DNA of 64,000 nt from Nonomuraea turcica (GCF_030718205.1 NZ_JAUZQF010000002.1:62001-126000), one strand, 5' to 3'. Counted from the first letter of the stretch, positions 35,966 to 45,615 are shown. Program-made: numbers and translations. The notes: generated by a model from the letters alone, not told the origin.

Positions 35966-37343
35966 TCCGCTCCCACCAGTCTCTGAAGGATTCTTCCGGG
36001 ATGTCGGGGATGTCCCTGGTGTCGGTCCACGCCGACAGCGGGCCCGGCAGCCGTTTCGGCACGAGCTTGCGCAGCCGGGTGGCCGCACGCTGGGCCTTGG
36101 CCAGCCGGGTGTGGTCGTTGAAGATCCAGCCGGCGACCTTCATGCCGGCCCGCTCGGCCGCCGCGTGCGGGGCCTTGGCCCGCAGGTCCACCAGGACCTC
36201 CGGAATGTCGATGGCGACCGGGCAGACGTCGTAGCAGGCGCCGCACAGGCTGGAGGCGTAGGGCAGCGAGGCGTCCAGGTCCGAGCCCATGCCACGCAGC
36301 TGCGGCGTGAGGATCGCGCCGATCGGGCCCGGATAGACCGAGCCGTACGCGTGGCCGCCCGCCCGCTCGTAGACCGGGCACACGTTCAGGCAGGCCGAGC
36401 AGCGGATGCAGCGCAGCGCCTGGCGGCCGACCTCGTCGGCGAGCACGTCGGTGCGGCCGTTGTCGAGCAGCACCAGGTGGAAGTCCTGGCCCTCCACCGC
36501 CCCCGTCCACATGCTCGTATAGGGATTCATCCGCTCGCCTGTGGAGCTGCGCGGGAGGAGCTGGAGGAACACCTCCAAGTCCTGCCAGGAGGGCAGGAGC
36601 TTCTCGATCCCGACCACGCTGATGAGCGTCCGCGGAAGGGTCAGGCACATGCGGCCGTTGCCCTCGGACTCCAGCACCACCAGCGTGCCGGTCTCGGCGA
36701 CCATGAAGTTGGCGCCGGAGATCGCGACCTTGCTCTTGAGGAACCGTTCGCGCAGGTGGAGCCGGGCGGCTTCGGCCAGGGCGGGCGGGTCGTCGGTCAG
36801 GTTGTCCGGGACCTTGGGCATCTTCTCCAGGAAGATCTCCCGGATCTCCGACCGGTTGCGGTGAATGGCGGGGACCAGGATGTGGCTGGGGAAGTCGTCG
36901 CCGAGCTGCACGATCAGCTCCGCCAGGTCCGTCTCGTACGCGGTGATGCCCTCCGCGGCGAGCGCGTCGTTGAGGTTGATCTCCTGGGTGGCCATGGACT
37001 TGACCTTGACCACCTCGGTCTCGCCGGTCGCCTTGACCAGGTCCGCGACGATGCGGTTGGCCTCGGCCGCGTCCCTCGCCCAGTGGACCGTGCCGCCCGC
37101 CCTGGTGACGGCCTCCTCCATCTGGACCAGGTAGCGGTCGAGGTTGCGGAGCGTGTGGTCCTTGATCGCCTTGCCGGCCGCGCGCAGTTCGTCCCAGTCG
37201 GGCAGCTCGCCGACGACGCTCGCCCGCTTGCCGCGAATGGTGTGGGTGGCTTTGCGGAGATTGAAGCGGAGCTGAGAGTTCTGTACAGCCTTTTCAGCGT
37301 TTTTTGGGAAATTTCCGGGCATGCCGAGGAACGTGGCGCTCAT
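35952..37343 (-). CDS. lutB: Iron-sulfur/LUD protein LutB
   Basis: 463 residues from ATG 37343. The LUD domain spans about 60-290 (VVKVKSMATQEINLNDALAAEGI and ISGANFMVAETGTLVVLESEGNGRM). Two ferredoxin-type 4Fe-4S motifs follow: CIRCSACLNVCPVY and CGACYDVCPVAIDIP. It is the electron-transfer core of LutABC. The longer frame upstream of 37343 runs antisense-like into lutA and is not used. Overlap with lutA is 4 nt. Confidence 0.95.
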   Translation of the reverse strand: MSATFLGMPGNFPKNAEKAVQNSQLRFNLRKATHTIRGKRASVVGELPDWDELRAAGKAIKDHTLRNLDRYLVQMEEAVTRAGGTVHWARDAAEANRIVADLVKATGETEVVKVKSMATQEINLNDALAAEGITAYETDLAELIVQLGDDFPSHILVPAIHRNRSEIREIFLEKMPKVPDNLTDDPPALAEAARLHLRERFLKSKVAISGANFMVAETGTLVVLESEGNGRMCLTLPRTLISVVGIEKLLPSWQDLEVFLQLLPRSSTGERMNPYTSMWTGAVEGQDFHLVLLDNGRTDVLADEVGRQALRCIRCSACLNVCPVYERAGGHAYGSVYPGPIGAILTPQLRGMGSDLDASLPYASSLCGACYDVCPVAIDIPEVLVDLRAKAPHAAAERAGMKVAGWIFNDHTRLAKAQRAATRLRKLVPKRLPGPLSAWTDTRDIPDIPEESFRDWWERNERA

Positions 37344-38071
37344 TGGGCCTCCTCCGTTGATGCGAGGATCTCGGCCAGATGCATCGTCCTGACACCGGTC
37401 TTCTGGCGGCTCAGCGTGCCGCCGATGTGCATCAGGCACGAGTTGTCCGCCGCGCACAACACCTCGGCGCCGGTGTCCAGAATGCTCCGGGTCTTGTCGG
37501 CGCCCATCGCGGCGGAGACGGCCGGATTCTTGACCGCGAACGTGCCGCCGAAGCCGCAGCACTCCTCCGCCCCGGGCAGCGGCACCAGCTCCAGGCCCCG
37601 GACATGCTGGAGCAACCGGGTCGGCCGGTCACCGAGGCGCAGTCCGCGCAACGAATGGCACGTCGGGTGATATGTCACCCGGTGCGGGAAATATGCGCCG
37701 ACGTCCTCGACCTTCAGCACATCGATCAGGAACTCGGACAGCTCATACACCTTGGGCACGACCTCGGCGATCGCCGCCGCCCCCTTGCTGCCCGGGCGCG
37801 CCAGCTTCGGGTACTGCTCGCGCACCATGGCCGCGCACGAGCCCGACGGCGCGACGACGGCGTCGTACCCGGCGAAGACTTCGGTGAAGTGCCGCGCCAG
37901 CCGCACGCCCTCCGCGCGGTAGCCCGTGTTGACGTGCATCTGGCCGCAGCACGTCTGGGCGGCGGGGAAGTCCACGTCGCAGCCGAGCCTGCGCAGCAGC
38001 GACACCACCGCCTTTCCGGTGCCGGGGAAGAGCGTGTCGTTCACGCACGTGATGAACAGGGCGACTCGCAC
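37340..38071 (-). CDS. lutA: LutA, (Fe-S)-binding lactate utilisation subunit
   Basis: 243 residues from GTG 38071, with AGGAGAG just upstream. The protein begins VRVALFITCVNDTLFPGTGKA. It carries the two CCG domains of the family, AAQTCCGQMHVNTGY and AEECCGFGGTFAVKNPAVS, which bind the non-canonical 4Fe-4S/heterodisulfide-type cluster. It is the first gene of the lutABC operon. Two TGGTC-GACCA operators lie within 50 bp upstream. Confidence 0.95.
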   Translation of the reverse strand: MRVALFITCVNDTLFPGTGKAVVSLLRRLGCDVDFPAAQTCCGQMHVNTGYRAEGVRLARHFTEVFAGYDAVVAPSGSCAAMVREQYPKLARPGSKGAAAIAEVVPKVYELSEFLIDVLKVEDVGAYFPHRVTYHPTCHSLRGLRLGDRPTRLLQHVRGLELVPLPGAEECCGFGGTFAVKNPAVSAAMGADKTRSILDTGAEVLCAADNSCLMHIGGTLSRQKTGVRTMHLAEILASTEEAQ

Positions 38072-38089
38072 GGCTCTCCTTCCAAGGTA

Positions 38090-38116
38090 TGGTCTGACCA
38101 CAGTATGGTCCGACCA
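38090..38116. promoter_or_regulatory. Two GntR/FadR-type operators in the lutABC promoter
   Basis: TGGTCTGACCA (38090-38100) and TGGTCCGACCA (38106-38116) match the TGGTCnGACCA sites bound by FCD-type GntR repressors such as LldR and LutR. They lie between the divergent lutA and lutR starts, centres 16 bp apart. Confidence 0.85.
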
Positions 38117-38131
38117 TATCAGGAGGCTCTT

Positions 38132-38833
38132 GTGGAGGGCTGGCGGCCGGTCAAGCGCACGCGGACGTTCGAGGACGTGCTCGCGCAGATCGAGCGGCGC
38201 ATCGCCGAGGACGGTCTGACGGCCGGCGACCGCCTGCCCGCCGAGCGCCAGCTCGCCGAGCAGCTCGGCGTCAGCCGCTCATCGGTACGGGAGGCCATGC
38301 GCGTGCTGGAGACGCTCGGCGTCGTGTCCTCGCAGGTGGGCCGGGGCCCGGACGCGGGCGCGGTGCTGATCTCGCGCCCGGACTCGGCGCTGACGGACCT
38401 GCTCAGGCTGCACCTGGGGCTGGCGAGCCTGGAGCTGCGCGAGGTGATCGACACCCGGCACATGATCGAGCAGTGGGCGGCCTCCCGCGCCGCCGCGGCG
38501 CGGGCCGACACCTCGGCGCTCGCCGCCGCGCTTTCCGGGATGGACGAGGCGCGGACGGCGGAGGAGTTCGTGGAGCACGACACGGCCTTCCACTGTGCGA
38601 TCGCGGACGCGTCGGGCAACCGGCTCATCGCCGCCATCATGCGCTCGCTCCGCGACTCGATGCGGAGGTATGCGGTCGAAGCGGTCGAGCGGCTGGGCGA
38701 CACGTCGATCCTGCGCGCCGACCACGTACGCATCCTGGAGGCCATCGGACGGGGCGAGGCGGACGAAGCGGCCCGAGCCGTCTCCGAGCACCTGGCACAC
38801 GCGTACCCGTCGCTGTTCTCGGGCGGCCGCTGA
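38132..38833 (+). CDS. lutR: FCD-type GntR repressor of lutABC
   Basis: 233 residues from GTG 38132, with AGGAGG at 38121-38126. The winged HTH is RTFEDVLAQIERRIAEDGLTAGDRLPAERQLAEQLGVSRSSVREAMRVLETLGVV. The all-helical FCD ligand domain includes RDSMRRYAVEAVERLGDTSILRADHVRILEAIGRGEADEAARAVSEHL, with the conserved metal-binding His pattern. It should respond to L-lactate. Divergent from lutABC with two operators between. Confidence 0.92.
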   Translation: MEGWRPVKRTRTFEDVLAQIERRIAEDGLTAGDRLPAERQLAEQLGVSRSSVREAMRVLETLGVVSSQVGRGPDAGAVLISRPDSALTDLLRLHLGLASLELREVIDTRHMIEQWAASRAAAARADTSALAAALSGMDEARTAEEFVEHDTAFHCAIADASGNRLIAAIMRSLRDSMRRYAVEAVERLGDTSILRADHVRILEAIGRGEADEAARAVSEHLAHAYPSLFSGGR

Positions 38834-38894
38834 CGCTTCCGGACGATCCATGCTGGATCCGGTCACTGTCGTGCCAGGCGGAGATCTGAGGGTG

Positions 38895-40364
38895 TCATTC
38901 CCGCGTGTCGGCGTTCCTACAGCTCGCCCCCGAGCACGCCACCATCCCCGCCAGCCGCCCATCGAGACCGGCCAGCAAAGCGGGATCGGCACTACCCGCC
39001 AGGTTCCGCAACTGGTACGGATCCGTCTGCAGGTCGTACAACTGCCGCTCCCCCGTGTCGTACCGCACATACGTGTACCGATCGGTCCGCAACGCTTGAT
39101 AAGCCGGCACAGGCGTCTGCTTGGCCGACGCCCGGTTGGTCGGCCTGGTGAACTCGACCAGCACGTTCTTGCGCCACTCTCCCGGCGACCGGCCCTGCAG
39201 CAGTGGCACCAGCGAGCGCCCCTCCGCGAACGCCGGCACCGCAGCCTTGCCGAGCTCAGCGACCGTGGGCGCCAGGTCCACTGTGGCCCCCATGCGCGAG
39301 ATCGTGGAACCCGGCGCGACACCCGGACCGCGCACCACGAACGGGATCTTGATCGCCTCCTCGAACGGGGTGGTCTTGCCCTGCGCGAGCCGATGCGTCC
39401 CGAGGTGGAAGCCGTTGTCCGAGGTGAAGATGATGTAGGTGTTGTCCAGCCGCCCGGCCTCCCGCAGCGCCTCGACGACGGCACCGACGAGGTCGTCCAC
39501 GCCGAGCATGGCCCGCAACCGGGCGCGGAAACGCTCGTCGATCGCGTCGATCCTCGACTGGTCGAGCAGGGGCAGGCTCTGCATCCACAGCGGCTCCGCG
39601 CTCACGTCCTGCTGGTTGAATGACGGCGTCCGCGGCGCCATGGCCAGCGGGAACGCCCCCGCGTGCTGCCAGGCGGGGTTGGCCGGGTGGTGCGGCGCGA
39701 CCGGCGCCAGGTACAGGAAGAACGGACCCTCGGACCCGGCGATGAAGTCGCGGCTCTTGCGGGCCAGCACGCTGGAGAGGTAGTCATCCTCGGTCCAGCC
39801 GTAGTCGGCCAACGCGCCGTTCTCGTTGAGCCGGTAGCCGTACTCCTCGTAGAGGTTGCGCACCGGCACGGCCCACTCGTCCCAGCCGGGCGGCACGTAC
39901 GTCTCCTCCGCGGCGTGGCCGGGGTAGTGGTTGAGGAACTTGCCCATCAGCGCCGTGCGGTATCCGGCACCCTGCATCCACGTCCCCAAAGTAGAACGTT
40001 CCAGACCTTGGGCATGGAAGCGGTCGAAGCCCCCTTCCGGCGCGGTATTGGTGAGAACGCCATGGCTGTGGACGTACTGGGAGCGCAGGATCGACACCCT
40101 GGACGGACAGCACCACGAGTTCGTCACGAAGAACCGGTCGAACGAGGCGCCCTCGCGCACCAGGTGCTGGGTGATGTTGGGGAAGTACGCCAGCGTGCCC
40201 GCCTCGAGGTCGTCGACCACGATGACGACGACGTTCGGCCTGGACACGCTCGCGGCCGCAGGCGGCTCGGCCGCCGGGAGCAGCAGAAGGAGCGAGAGCA
40301 AAAGGCAGGCAACGCGACAGAGACCCTTGACCACGGAGTGTGACTTCCCCGGAAGATCCTCCAT
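38895..40364 (-). CDS. Secreted sulfatase (arylsulfatase family)
   Basis: 489 residues from ATG 40364; GTG 40334 would place the start directly at the signal peptide. Signal peptide: CRVACLLLSLLLLLPAAEPPAAA. Mature enzyme: NVVVIVVDDLEAG carries the metal Asp pair. WCCPSRVSILRS is the CxPSR motif whose first Cys is converted to formylglycine. FTSDNGFHLGTHR holds further metal and substrate ligands. PFEEAIKIPFVVRGPG follows. It should hydrolyse sulfate esters outside the cytoplasm. No formylglycine-generating enzyme is in this window. It is divergent from the LLM gene across about 50 bp. Confidence 0.92.
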   Translation of the reverse strand: MEDLPGKSHSVVKGLCRVACLLLSLLLLLPAAEPPAAASVSRPNVVVIVVDDLEAGTLAYFPNITQHLVREGASFDRFFVTNSWCCPSRVSILRSQYVHSHGVLTNTAPEGGFDRFHAQGLERSTLGTWMQGAGYRTALMGKFLNHYPGHAAEETYVPPGWDEWAVPVRNLYEEYGYRLNENGALADYGWTEDDYLSSVLARKSRDFIAGSEGPFFLYLAPVAPHHPANPAWQHAGAFPLAMAPRTPSFNQQDVSAEPLWMQSLPLLDQSRIDAIDERFRARLRAMLGVDDLVGAVVEALREAGRLDNTYIIFTSDNGFHLGTHRLAQGKTTPFEEAIKIPFVVRGPGVAPGSTISRMGATVDLAPTVAELGKAAVPAFAEGRSLVPLLQGRSPGEWRKNVLVEFTRPTNRASAKQTPVPAYQALRTDRYTYVRYDTGERQLYDLQTDPYQLRNLAGSADPALLAGLDGRLAGMVACSGASCRNADTRE

Positions 40365-40416
40365 TGACACCCGCGCCCGCCACAGCCGTAATAGAACTTA
40401 ATTCCGGAGGTGTCCT

Positions 40417-41418
40417 ATGAAGCTCGGGCTCCAGTTGGGTTACTGGCAACGCCACGCCGACGACGCGACCGAGACAGTGCTCGCGGCCGAGCGGCTCGGC
40501 TACGACTCGGTGTGGACGGCGGAGGCGTACGGGAGCGACGCGTTCACGCCGCTGGCCTGGTACGGAGCGCGTACCAGCCGCATCAAGCTCGGCACGTCTG
40601 TCGCGCAGCTCTCGGCCAGGCCGCCCGTGACGACGGCGATGACCGCGATGACCCTCGACCATCTCACCGGCGGCCGCCTGCTGCTCGGCGTGGGCGCCTC
40701 GGGCCCACAGGTCGTGGAGGGCTGGTACGGGCAGCCGTTCGCCAAGCCCCTCGCCAGGACGCGTGAGTACGTCGAGATCATGCGCAAGGTATGGCGCCGC
40801 GAGGAGCCCGTGACGAGCGAAGGCCCGCATTACCCGCTGCCGCTGGCGGGCGGCCTGGGCAAACCGCTCAAGCTCATCACGCATCCGCTCCGCTCGGACA
40901 TCCCCGTCTATCTCGGGGCGGAGGGCCCGAAGAACGTCGCCCTGGCCGCCGAGGTGGCCCAGGGCTGGCTGCCGCTGTTCGCGTTCCCCGCCAAGATCGA
41001 GGAAATGTACGGGGAGTCGCTGGCGGGCGCCCCCGAGGGCTTCGACGTGGCCGCCATGGTGATGGTGATCGTCTCCGACGACGTGCGGTCGGCGCTGGAC
41101 GGCGTGAAGCTGATGCTCACGCTGTACATCGGCGGCATGGGCGCCAAGCACCGCAACTTCCACGCCGACATCATCGGCAGGATGGGCTACGCCGAGGCCG
41201 CCGAGCACATCCAGGCGCTCTACCTAGCCGGGCGGAAAGACGAGGCGTTCCGGGCGATCCCGGACGAGCTGGCTGACGGCATCTCGCTCGTCGGCCCGCC
41301 CGGCCGGATCAAGGAACGCCTCGAGTCGTGGCGCAAGAGCCCGGTCACGAGCCTGCTGGTGATGGGACCGCGCGACGAGCACTCGCTGAAGCTGATCCGC
41401 GACCTCGTCCTGGGATAG
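40417..41418 (+). CDS. LLM-class F420-dependent oxidoreductase
   Basis: 333 residues with the luciferase-like TIM barrel. It starts MKLGLQLGYWQRHADDATETVLAAERLGYDSVWTAEAYGSDAFTPLAW, followed by IKLGTSVAQLSARPPVTTAMTAMTLDHLTGGRLLLGVGASGPQVVEGWYG and DIPVYLGAEGPKNVALAAEVAQGWL. This matches the F420-using group common in mycobacteria and Nonomuraea. A hydride transfer in lipid or xenobiotic metabolism is likely; the substrate is unknown. GGAGGTG precedes the ATG. Its neighbours do not tell its role. Confidence 0.92.
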   Translation: MKLGLQLGYWQRHADDATETVLAAERLGYDSVWTAEAYGSDAFTPLAWYGARTSRIKLGTSVAQLSARPPVTTAMTAMTLDHLTGGRLLLGVGASGPQVVEGWYGQPFAKPLARTREYVEIMRKVWRREEPVTSEGPHYPLPLAGGLGKPLKLITHPLRSDIPVYLGAEGPKNVALAAEVAQGWLPLFAFPAKIEEMYGESLAGAPEGFDVAAMVMVIVSDDVRSALDGVKLMLTLYIGGMGAKHRNFHADIIGRMGYAEAAEHIQALYLAGRKDEAFRAIPDELADGISLVGPPGRIKERLESWRKSPVTSLLVMGPRDEHSLKLIRDLVLG

Positions 41419-41460
41419 CACCGCGTCAGTCCTGGGCGAGGCCGGGGCGTGGGTCCGGGG

Positions 41461-43398
41461 TCAGTCGGGGCGCGGAGCCGGGTCGGCGGTGACCGATCTG
41501 AGCAGCGGCCTGCTCATGGCCCCCGCCCCGATCACCCCGGCGAACCCGGCGACGACGCACGTCACCAGCGTGATCACCCCGACCGCGCTGATCTGGCCCA
41601 TCATGAACGGCGTGGCGCAGAACGCCCCCACCAGGATCGCCCCGCCACCCATCACGGTCAGCGGGATGAGCGTCTCCGCGCGCCGCGCCCGGTCGAGCAC
41701 CTCCAGCGGCGTGCCGGCCAGCCGCAGCAGCCCGTACGTCTGCCGCCGGTCCAGGATCGACGACGCGGCCGTGATGCCCGCGCTGGCGATGGCCACCAGG
41801 AACGACACCGACAGCACGACGATCGTGCCCACGCGGACGTCGGCCAGGATGCCGATGCCGAACCGCTGGTCGTCGGTCTCCGTCGTGGGCGTGCGGCCGG
41901 GGACGAGCCCGGCGAGCGCGGTGCGCGCCCGGTCCACCGTTGGCGCGTCCGCGGAGCTGCCCAGGGCGGCGACCACGGTCTGCTTCGACGCCTGCACGGT
42001 GGCCGGCACCTTCGCCGCCGCCAGCCGCTCGCGCGCCTGCTCGGTCACCTGCTCCACCCGCCCGGCGGGCGCCGTGACGCGGAGCTGGGGAGGCGCGGCG
42101 GCATCCCCGGTGATCGCGTCCGGGCTGAGCAGGCCGAGGAAGCCCGCCACGAAACCGGTCAGCGCGACGCCGCTCACCGTGCGCCAGGCCGAGCGCGGGT
42201 CGTCCACCAGCCTCCGGCCGGCCAGCAGCCGGGCCGGGCCGCGTGCGGTGCCCGCCGTGATCCTGCCGATCAGGCCCACTACCCAGGGGCCGACCAGGTT
42301 GACGCACAGGAACGCCAGGGCGAGCGCCACGGCGACGATCGCGACACTGGTGCCCCTGGTCAGCATCGGGAAGACGGCCAGCACCACGAGCAGGACGAGC
42401 ACCCGTACGAACCGCAGGGCGGGCGGCGTCTCCCGCTTGGCCACGCCGAGCGGGCTCACCACGACCCGGCGCAGCCCGGCCACCGCCGACAACCCCACCA
42501 GCAGCGGCACCGCGACCAGCACCCCGGCGAGGACGAGCGGGCTCGGGAACAGGTCGCCGGCGAACCACGGCCCGCCCTGCATCTCGATCCCGGCCAGCAA
42601 CGGCACGGCCAGGGCGAAGGCCACGGCGCCCGCGAGGGCGCCGGCCAGCGCCACGATCATCGCCTCGGCCACCGTCATCGCCACGACCTGCCCCGGCGTC
42701 GCGCCGACCAGCCTGAGCGCGGCGAGGCGCTGGTCGCGCCTGGCCACCGTGAGCCTGGCCGCGGCGCCGCCGAACACCAGCAGCGGCACCACCATGAGCA
42801 CGCTCGCGACGAGCGCAAGCGCCTTGTACGCCTCCGCGTCCTCGCTCGGTGTGCCGGCCAGGCCCGACACCCTGGTCGGCGGTTTGGCGATGATCCAGTC
42901 ATCGCTGCGGGGCGCGGTCATCTCCAGCGCGTCCGGCGCGTGGCCGACGACCGCGACCAGCTCGTCCGGGTGGACCAGCGCCTCGTCCCCGAGAATCCCG
43001 CGCGAGTCGGGGTAACGCTTGGCGAGCTGGTCGGCGGGGAGCTGCCTGGCCAGCTCGGCGAGTGCGGGCGACAGCCACACCTCGCCCGGCTGCGGGAAAC
43101 GCGGCATTCCGGGCGGAGCGGGCACACCTGGTTTCAAGGCGGCCAGGTCGACCACGGTGATCACCTGGTCGCGCACGTAGTCGAAGCGCGACGCCTCGAT
43201 CGCGACCGCGCCCGACGCGGCGGGGACCGGGTTGCGCCAGGCGCCGCGTTCGGCCCTCGCGTCGAAGGCGGAGTTCGCGGCCACGGCGAACAGCAGCAGC
43301 GCCGTGGACACGGCGACCGCGCCCAGCGTGAGCCAGGTTCCCAGCAGGCCCCTGCGGCCGCCGCCCTTGAGCAGCCGCCAGGTCAGCTCGAGGTTCAC
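41461..43398 (-). CDS. FtsX-like ABC transporter permease
   Basis: 645 residues with two FtsX-type permease blocks. An N-terminal helix is followed by a periplasmic-type domain of about 200 residues, then clusters of helices (around 245-355 and 500-640), for example VVPLLVFGGAAARLTVARRDQRLAALRLVGATPGQVVAMTVAEAMIVALAGALAGAVAFAL and ILDRRQTYGLLRLAGTPLEVLDRARRAETLIPLTVMGGGAIL. Such MacB/FtsX permeases export or release lipids, peptides or antibiotics with mechanical coupling. It follows the ATPase gene by 43 bp. Confidence 0.9.
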   Translation of the reverse strand: MNLELTWRLLKGGGRRGLLGTWLTLGAVAVSTALLLFAVAANSAFDARAERGAWRNPVPAASGAVAIEASRFDYVRDQVITVVDLAALKPGVPAPPGMPRFPQPGEVWLSPALAELARQLPADQLAKRYPDSRGILGDEALVHPDELVAVVGHAPDALEMTAPRSDDWIIAKPPTRVSGLAGTPSEDAEAYKALALVASVLMVVPLLVFGGAAARLTVARRDQRLAALRLVGATPGQVVAMTVAEAMIVALAGALAGAVAFALAVPLLAGIEMQGGPWFAGDLFPSPLVLAGVLVAVPLLVGLSAVAGLRRVVVSPLGVAKRETPPALRFVRVLVLLVVLAVFPMLTRGTSVAIVAVALALAFLCVNLVGPWVVGLIGRITAGTARGPARLLAGRRLVDDPRSAWRTVSGVALTGFVAGFLGLLSPDAITGDAAAPPQLRVTAPAGRVEQVTEQARERLAAAKVPATVQASKQTVVAALGSSADAPTVDRARTALAGLVPGRTPTTETDDQRFGIGILADVRVGTIVVLSVSFLVAIASAGITAASSILDRRQTYGLLRLAGTPLEVLDRARRAETLIPLTVMGGGAILVGAFCATPFMMGQISAVGVITLVTCVVAGFAGVIGAGAMSRPLLRSVTADPAPRPD

Positions 43399-43441
43399 GC
43401 GGCCCTCCCGCCCGCCGCTCGTGTCCCGTGCGGTACGCGGG

Positions 43442-44119
43442 TCATGCGCGTGCTCCGGTCGCCAGGAGCAGGCCGTCGCGGACCTCGACCGTGCGGTCGC
43501 ACCAGGCGGCCACGTTCGGGTCGTGGGTGACCACGATCAGCGAGGCGTCGTTGTGCTTCGTGGCCTCGACGAGCAGGCGCATCGTGTCCTGCCCGGTCTG
43601 CTGGTCGAGCGCACCCGTGGGCTCGTCGGCGAACACCACGGCCGGCCTGCTCACCAGCGCCCTGGCGATCGCCACCCGCTGCGCCTGGCCGCCCGACAGC
43701 TCGCCCGGGCGCCTGGACTCCAGCGTGTGCAGGCCGAGCGGCGCGAACCAGGCGCGCGCCTGCCGTACCGCCTGGGCCCTGGGCACGCCGCCCAGCATGA
43801 GCGGGAGCGCCACGTTCTCCTCGGCGGGCAGCTCGGGCAGGAGCTGGCCGAACTGGAAGACGAAACCGAAGCGAGTACGGCGCAGTGCGCTGCGTTTCCG
43901 CTCGCCCATCGCGTCGATGCGCTGCCCCAGCAGGTGCACCTCGCCCGCGTCCGGTTTCATGATCCCGGCCAGGCAGTGGAGCAGGGTCGACTTGCCGGAA
44001 CCGCTCGGCCCCATGATCGCCACGGCTTCACCGGCCCGTACCGTGATGTCCACGCCGCCCAGGGCGACCGTCTGCCCGAACCGTTTGGTCAGGGCTCTTC
44101 CAACAAGCACATCGTTCAT
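43442..44119 (-). CDS. ABC transporter ATPase (MacB/LolD type)
   Basis: 225 residues from ATG 44119. Walker A GPSGSGKST, Q-loop FQFGQLLPELPAEENVALPL, signature LSGGQAQRVAIARAL, Walker B PAVVFADEPTGALD and the H-loop VVTHDPNVAAWC are all intact. The pattern ADEPTGALDQQTGQDTMRLL is typical of partners of FtsX-like permeases. It is divergent from the NarL-type regulator gene, which likely controls it. Confidence 0.94.
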   Translation of the reverse strand: MNDVLVGRALTKRFGQTVALGGVDITVRAGEAVAIMGPSGSGKSTLLHCLAGIMKPDAGEVHLLGQRIDAMGERKRSALRRTRFGFVFQFGQLLPELPAEENVALPLMLGGVPRAQAVRQARAWFAPLGLHTLESRRPGELSGGQAQRVAIARALVSRPAVVFADEPTGALDQQTGQDTMRLLVEATKHNDASLIVVTHDPNVAAWCDRTVEVRDGLLLATGARA

Positions 44120-44210
44120 GACGTACAGGGTTCCGGCGGGCCGGGGGGCGGGGGATCGGCCGTGCGTCCATACCGCCATCGGCCGAACGGCTGATCTCTA
44201 GAGTTGGGGC

Positions 44211-44858
44211 GTGACTATTCGGGTTCTCATCGCCGACGATCAGCAACTGGTACGCACGGGCTTCCAGATGATTTTGGACGCTCAATCTGACATGGAGGTG
44301 GTCGCGGCGGTGGCGGACGGAGCCGAGGCCGTCGCCGAGGCCAGGCGGCTGCGGCCGGACGTGTGCCTGCTCGACATCAGGATGCCCAAGCTCGACGGGA
44401 TCGAGGTGACCAGGATCCTGGCCGGTCCAGGGGTGGACAATCCGCTGCGGGTGGTCATCGTCACGACGTTCGATCTGGACGAGTACGTGTACGGGGCGTT
44501 GCGCTCGGGCGCGACCGGGTTCCTGCTCAAGGACAGCGGGCCCACGCTGCTGATCGAGGCGGTCAGGGCGGCCGCGGCGGGTGACGCGCTGGTGTCGCCG
44601 TCGGTGACGGTTCGGCTGCTGCAGCATCTGACCCAGCCCCGGCGGGCCATGATCCCGGCGAACGACCCGCTGACCGACCGCGAGCTGGACGTCGTGCGGC
44701 TGGTGGCCAGGGGACGCACGAACCAGGAGGTGGCCGCGGAGTTGTTCGTGTCCCTGTCGACGGTCAAGACGCATCTGGGAAACATCCAGGCCAAGCTCGG
44801 TGTCAGAAATCGGGTGGGAATCGCAGCTTGGGCGTGGGAATCCGGCGTGGTGAGCTGA
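44211..44858 (+). CDS. NarL-type response regulator
   Basis: 215 residues from GTG 44211. The receiver domain has D9-D10, phosphoacceptor D55 (VCLLDIRMPKLDG), T in VTTFDLDEYVYGALRSGATGFLLKDSG and the conserved Lys. The LuxR HTH is LTDRELDVVRLVARGRTNQEVAAELFVSLSTVKTHLGNIQAKLGVRNRVGIAAWAWE. No histidine kinase is adjacent, which is unusual for this class. It is divergent from the ABC exporter genes and probably regulates them. Confidence 0.94.
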   Translation: MTIRVLIADDQQLVRTGFQMILDAQSDMEVVAAVADGAEAVAEARRLRPDVCLLDIRMPKLDGIEVTRILAGPGVDNPLRVVIVTTFDLDEYVYGALRSGATGFLLKDSGPTLLIEAVRAAAAGDALVSPSVTVRLLQHLTQPRRAMIPANDPLTDRELDVVRLVARGRTNQEVAAELFVSLSTVKTHLGNIQAKLGVRNRVGIAAWAWESGVVS

Positions 44859-44925
44859 TTAACGACGGGGCTCCCGGGATAGAAGTGAATGAGAACCTCA
44901 GCGCATGGCCCGGGGGGAGAACATC

Positions 44926-45615
44926 GTGCGCTACACCCAGGCATCGCCTACGAGAGCCGCCTCTGCCGTATACGTGACGCTCGCCGCGCAGGTCCTCTCC
45001 CTCGCCGCTCTCGTGATCTTCGAACACACCCGCGGGCACCGGCTCGCCGCCCAGCTCGCCGAGTTCGGCGGGCGGCCGCACGGGGCCGACGCGGAAGCGG
45101 TCGTGGGGGCCGTGACGGTGTTCGCGCTACTGATGATGCTGGTGGCGGGCACGTCGATCGCGGCGGGCGCCGCCTACGTGACGTGGCTGGTGCGGGCCAG
45201 GCAGGCCAACGACCGCTCGGCCCCGACAGGTCCGGTCGCGGCCGCGTGGCTGATCCCCGGCATGAATCTGTTCGCTCCCGTGATGCTGGTCGACGAGGTG
45301 TGGCGGGGCGCGAGGCCGCCCGCGGGGCAGCGAGGGCGATGGCTGTCGCTGCTCGCGGCGTGGTGGCTGAGCTGGCTGACGATGCTCGCGCTGATCACCG
45401 TCCGGCTGCCGCTCGGCGCGTCCGCCGGGGATCTGACGGGGGTGGGGGTGCTGGAGCTGGGGTGCGCGGCTGTGGCGGCCGTGTTGTGCGCGTGCACCGT
45501 GCGGGAGCTGACCCGGCTGCAGCGTGCCGCCCGCTCTCCGCTCGCCACCATCCGCACGTTCTCCCACGAGTCCCATCCAGCCCCAGGCTCCACACCGCTC
45601 GGCCGCACCAGCTGA
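44926..45615 (+). CDS. DUF4328 membrane protein
   Basis: 229 residues from GTG 44926, which has GGGGGGAGA upstream; ATG 44905 is possible but has no ribosome site. Four hydrophobic segments are visible, at roughly residues 12-33, 60-85, 140-160 and 175-195. The family motif WLVRARQANDRSAPTGPVAAAWLIPGMNLFAPVMLVDEVWRGA is clear. Function unknown in the family. It follows the response regulator in the same direction. Confidence 0.8.
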   Translation: MRYTQASPTRAASAVYVTLAAQVLSLAALVIFEHTRGHRLAAQLAEFGGRPHGADAEAVVGAVTVFALLMMLVAGTSIAAGAAYVTWLVRARQANDRSAPTGPVAAAWLIPGMNLFAPVMLVDEVWRGARPPAGQRGRWLSLLAAWWLSWLTMLALITVRLPLGASAGDLTGVGVLELGCAAVAAVLCACTVRELTRLQRAARSPLATIRTFSHESHPAPGSTPLGRTS

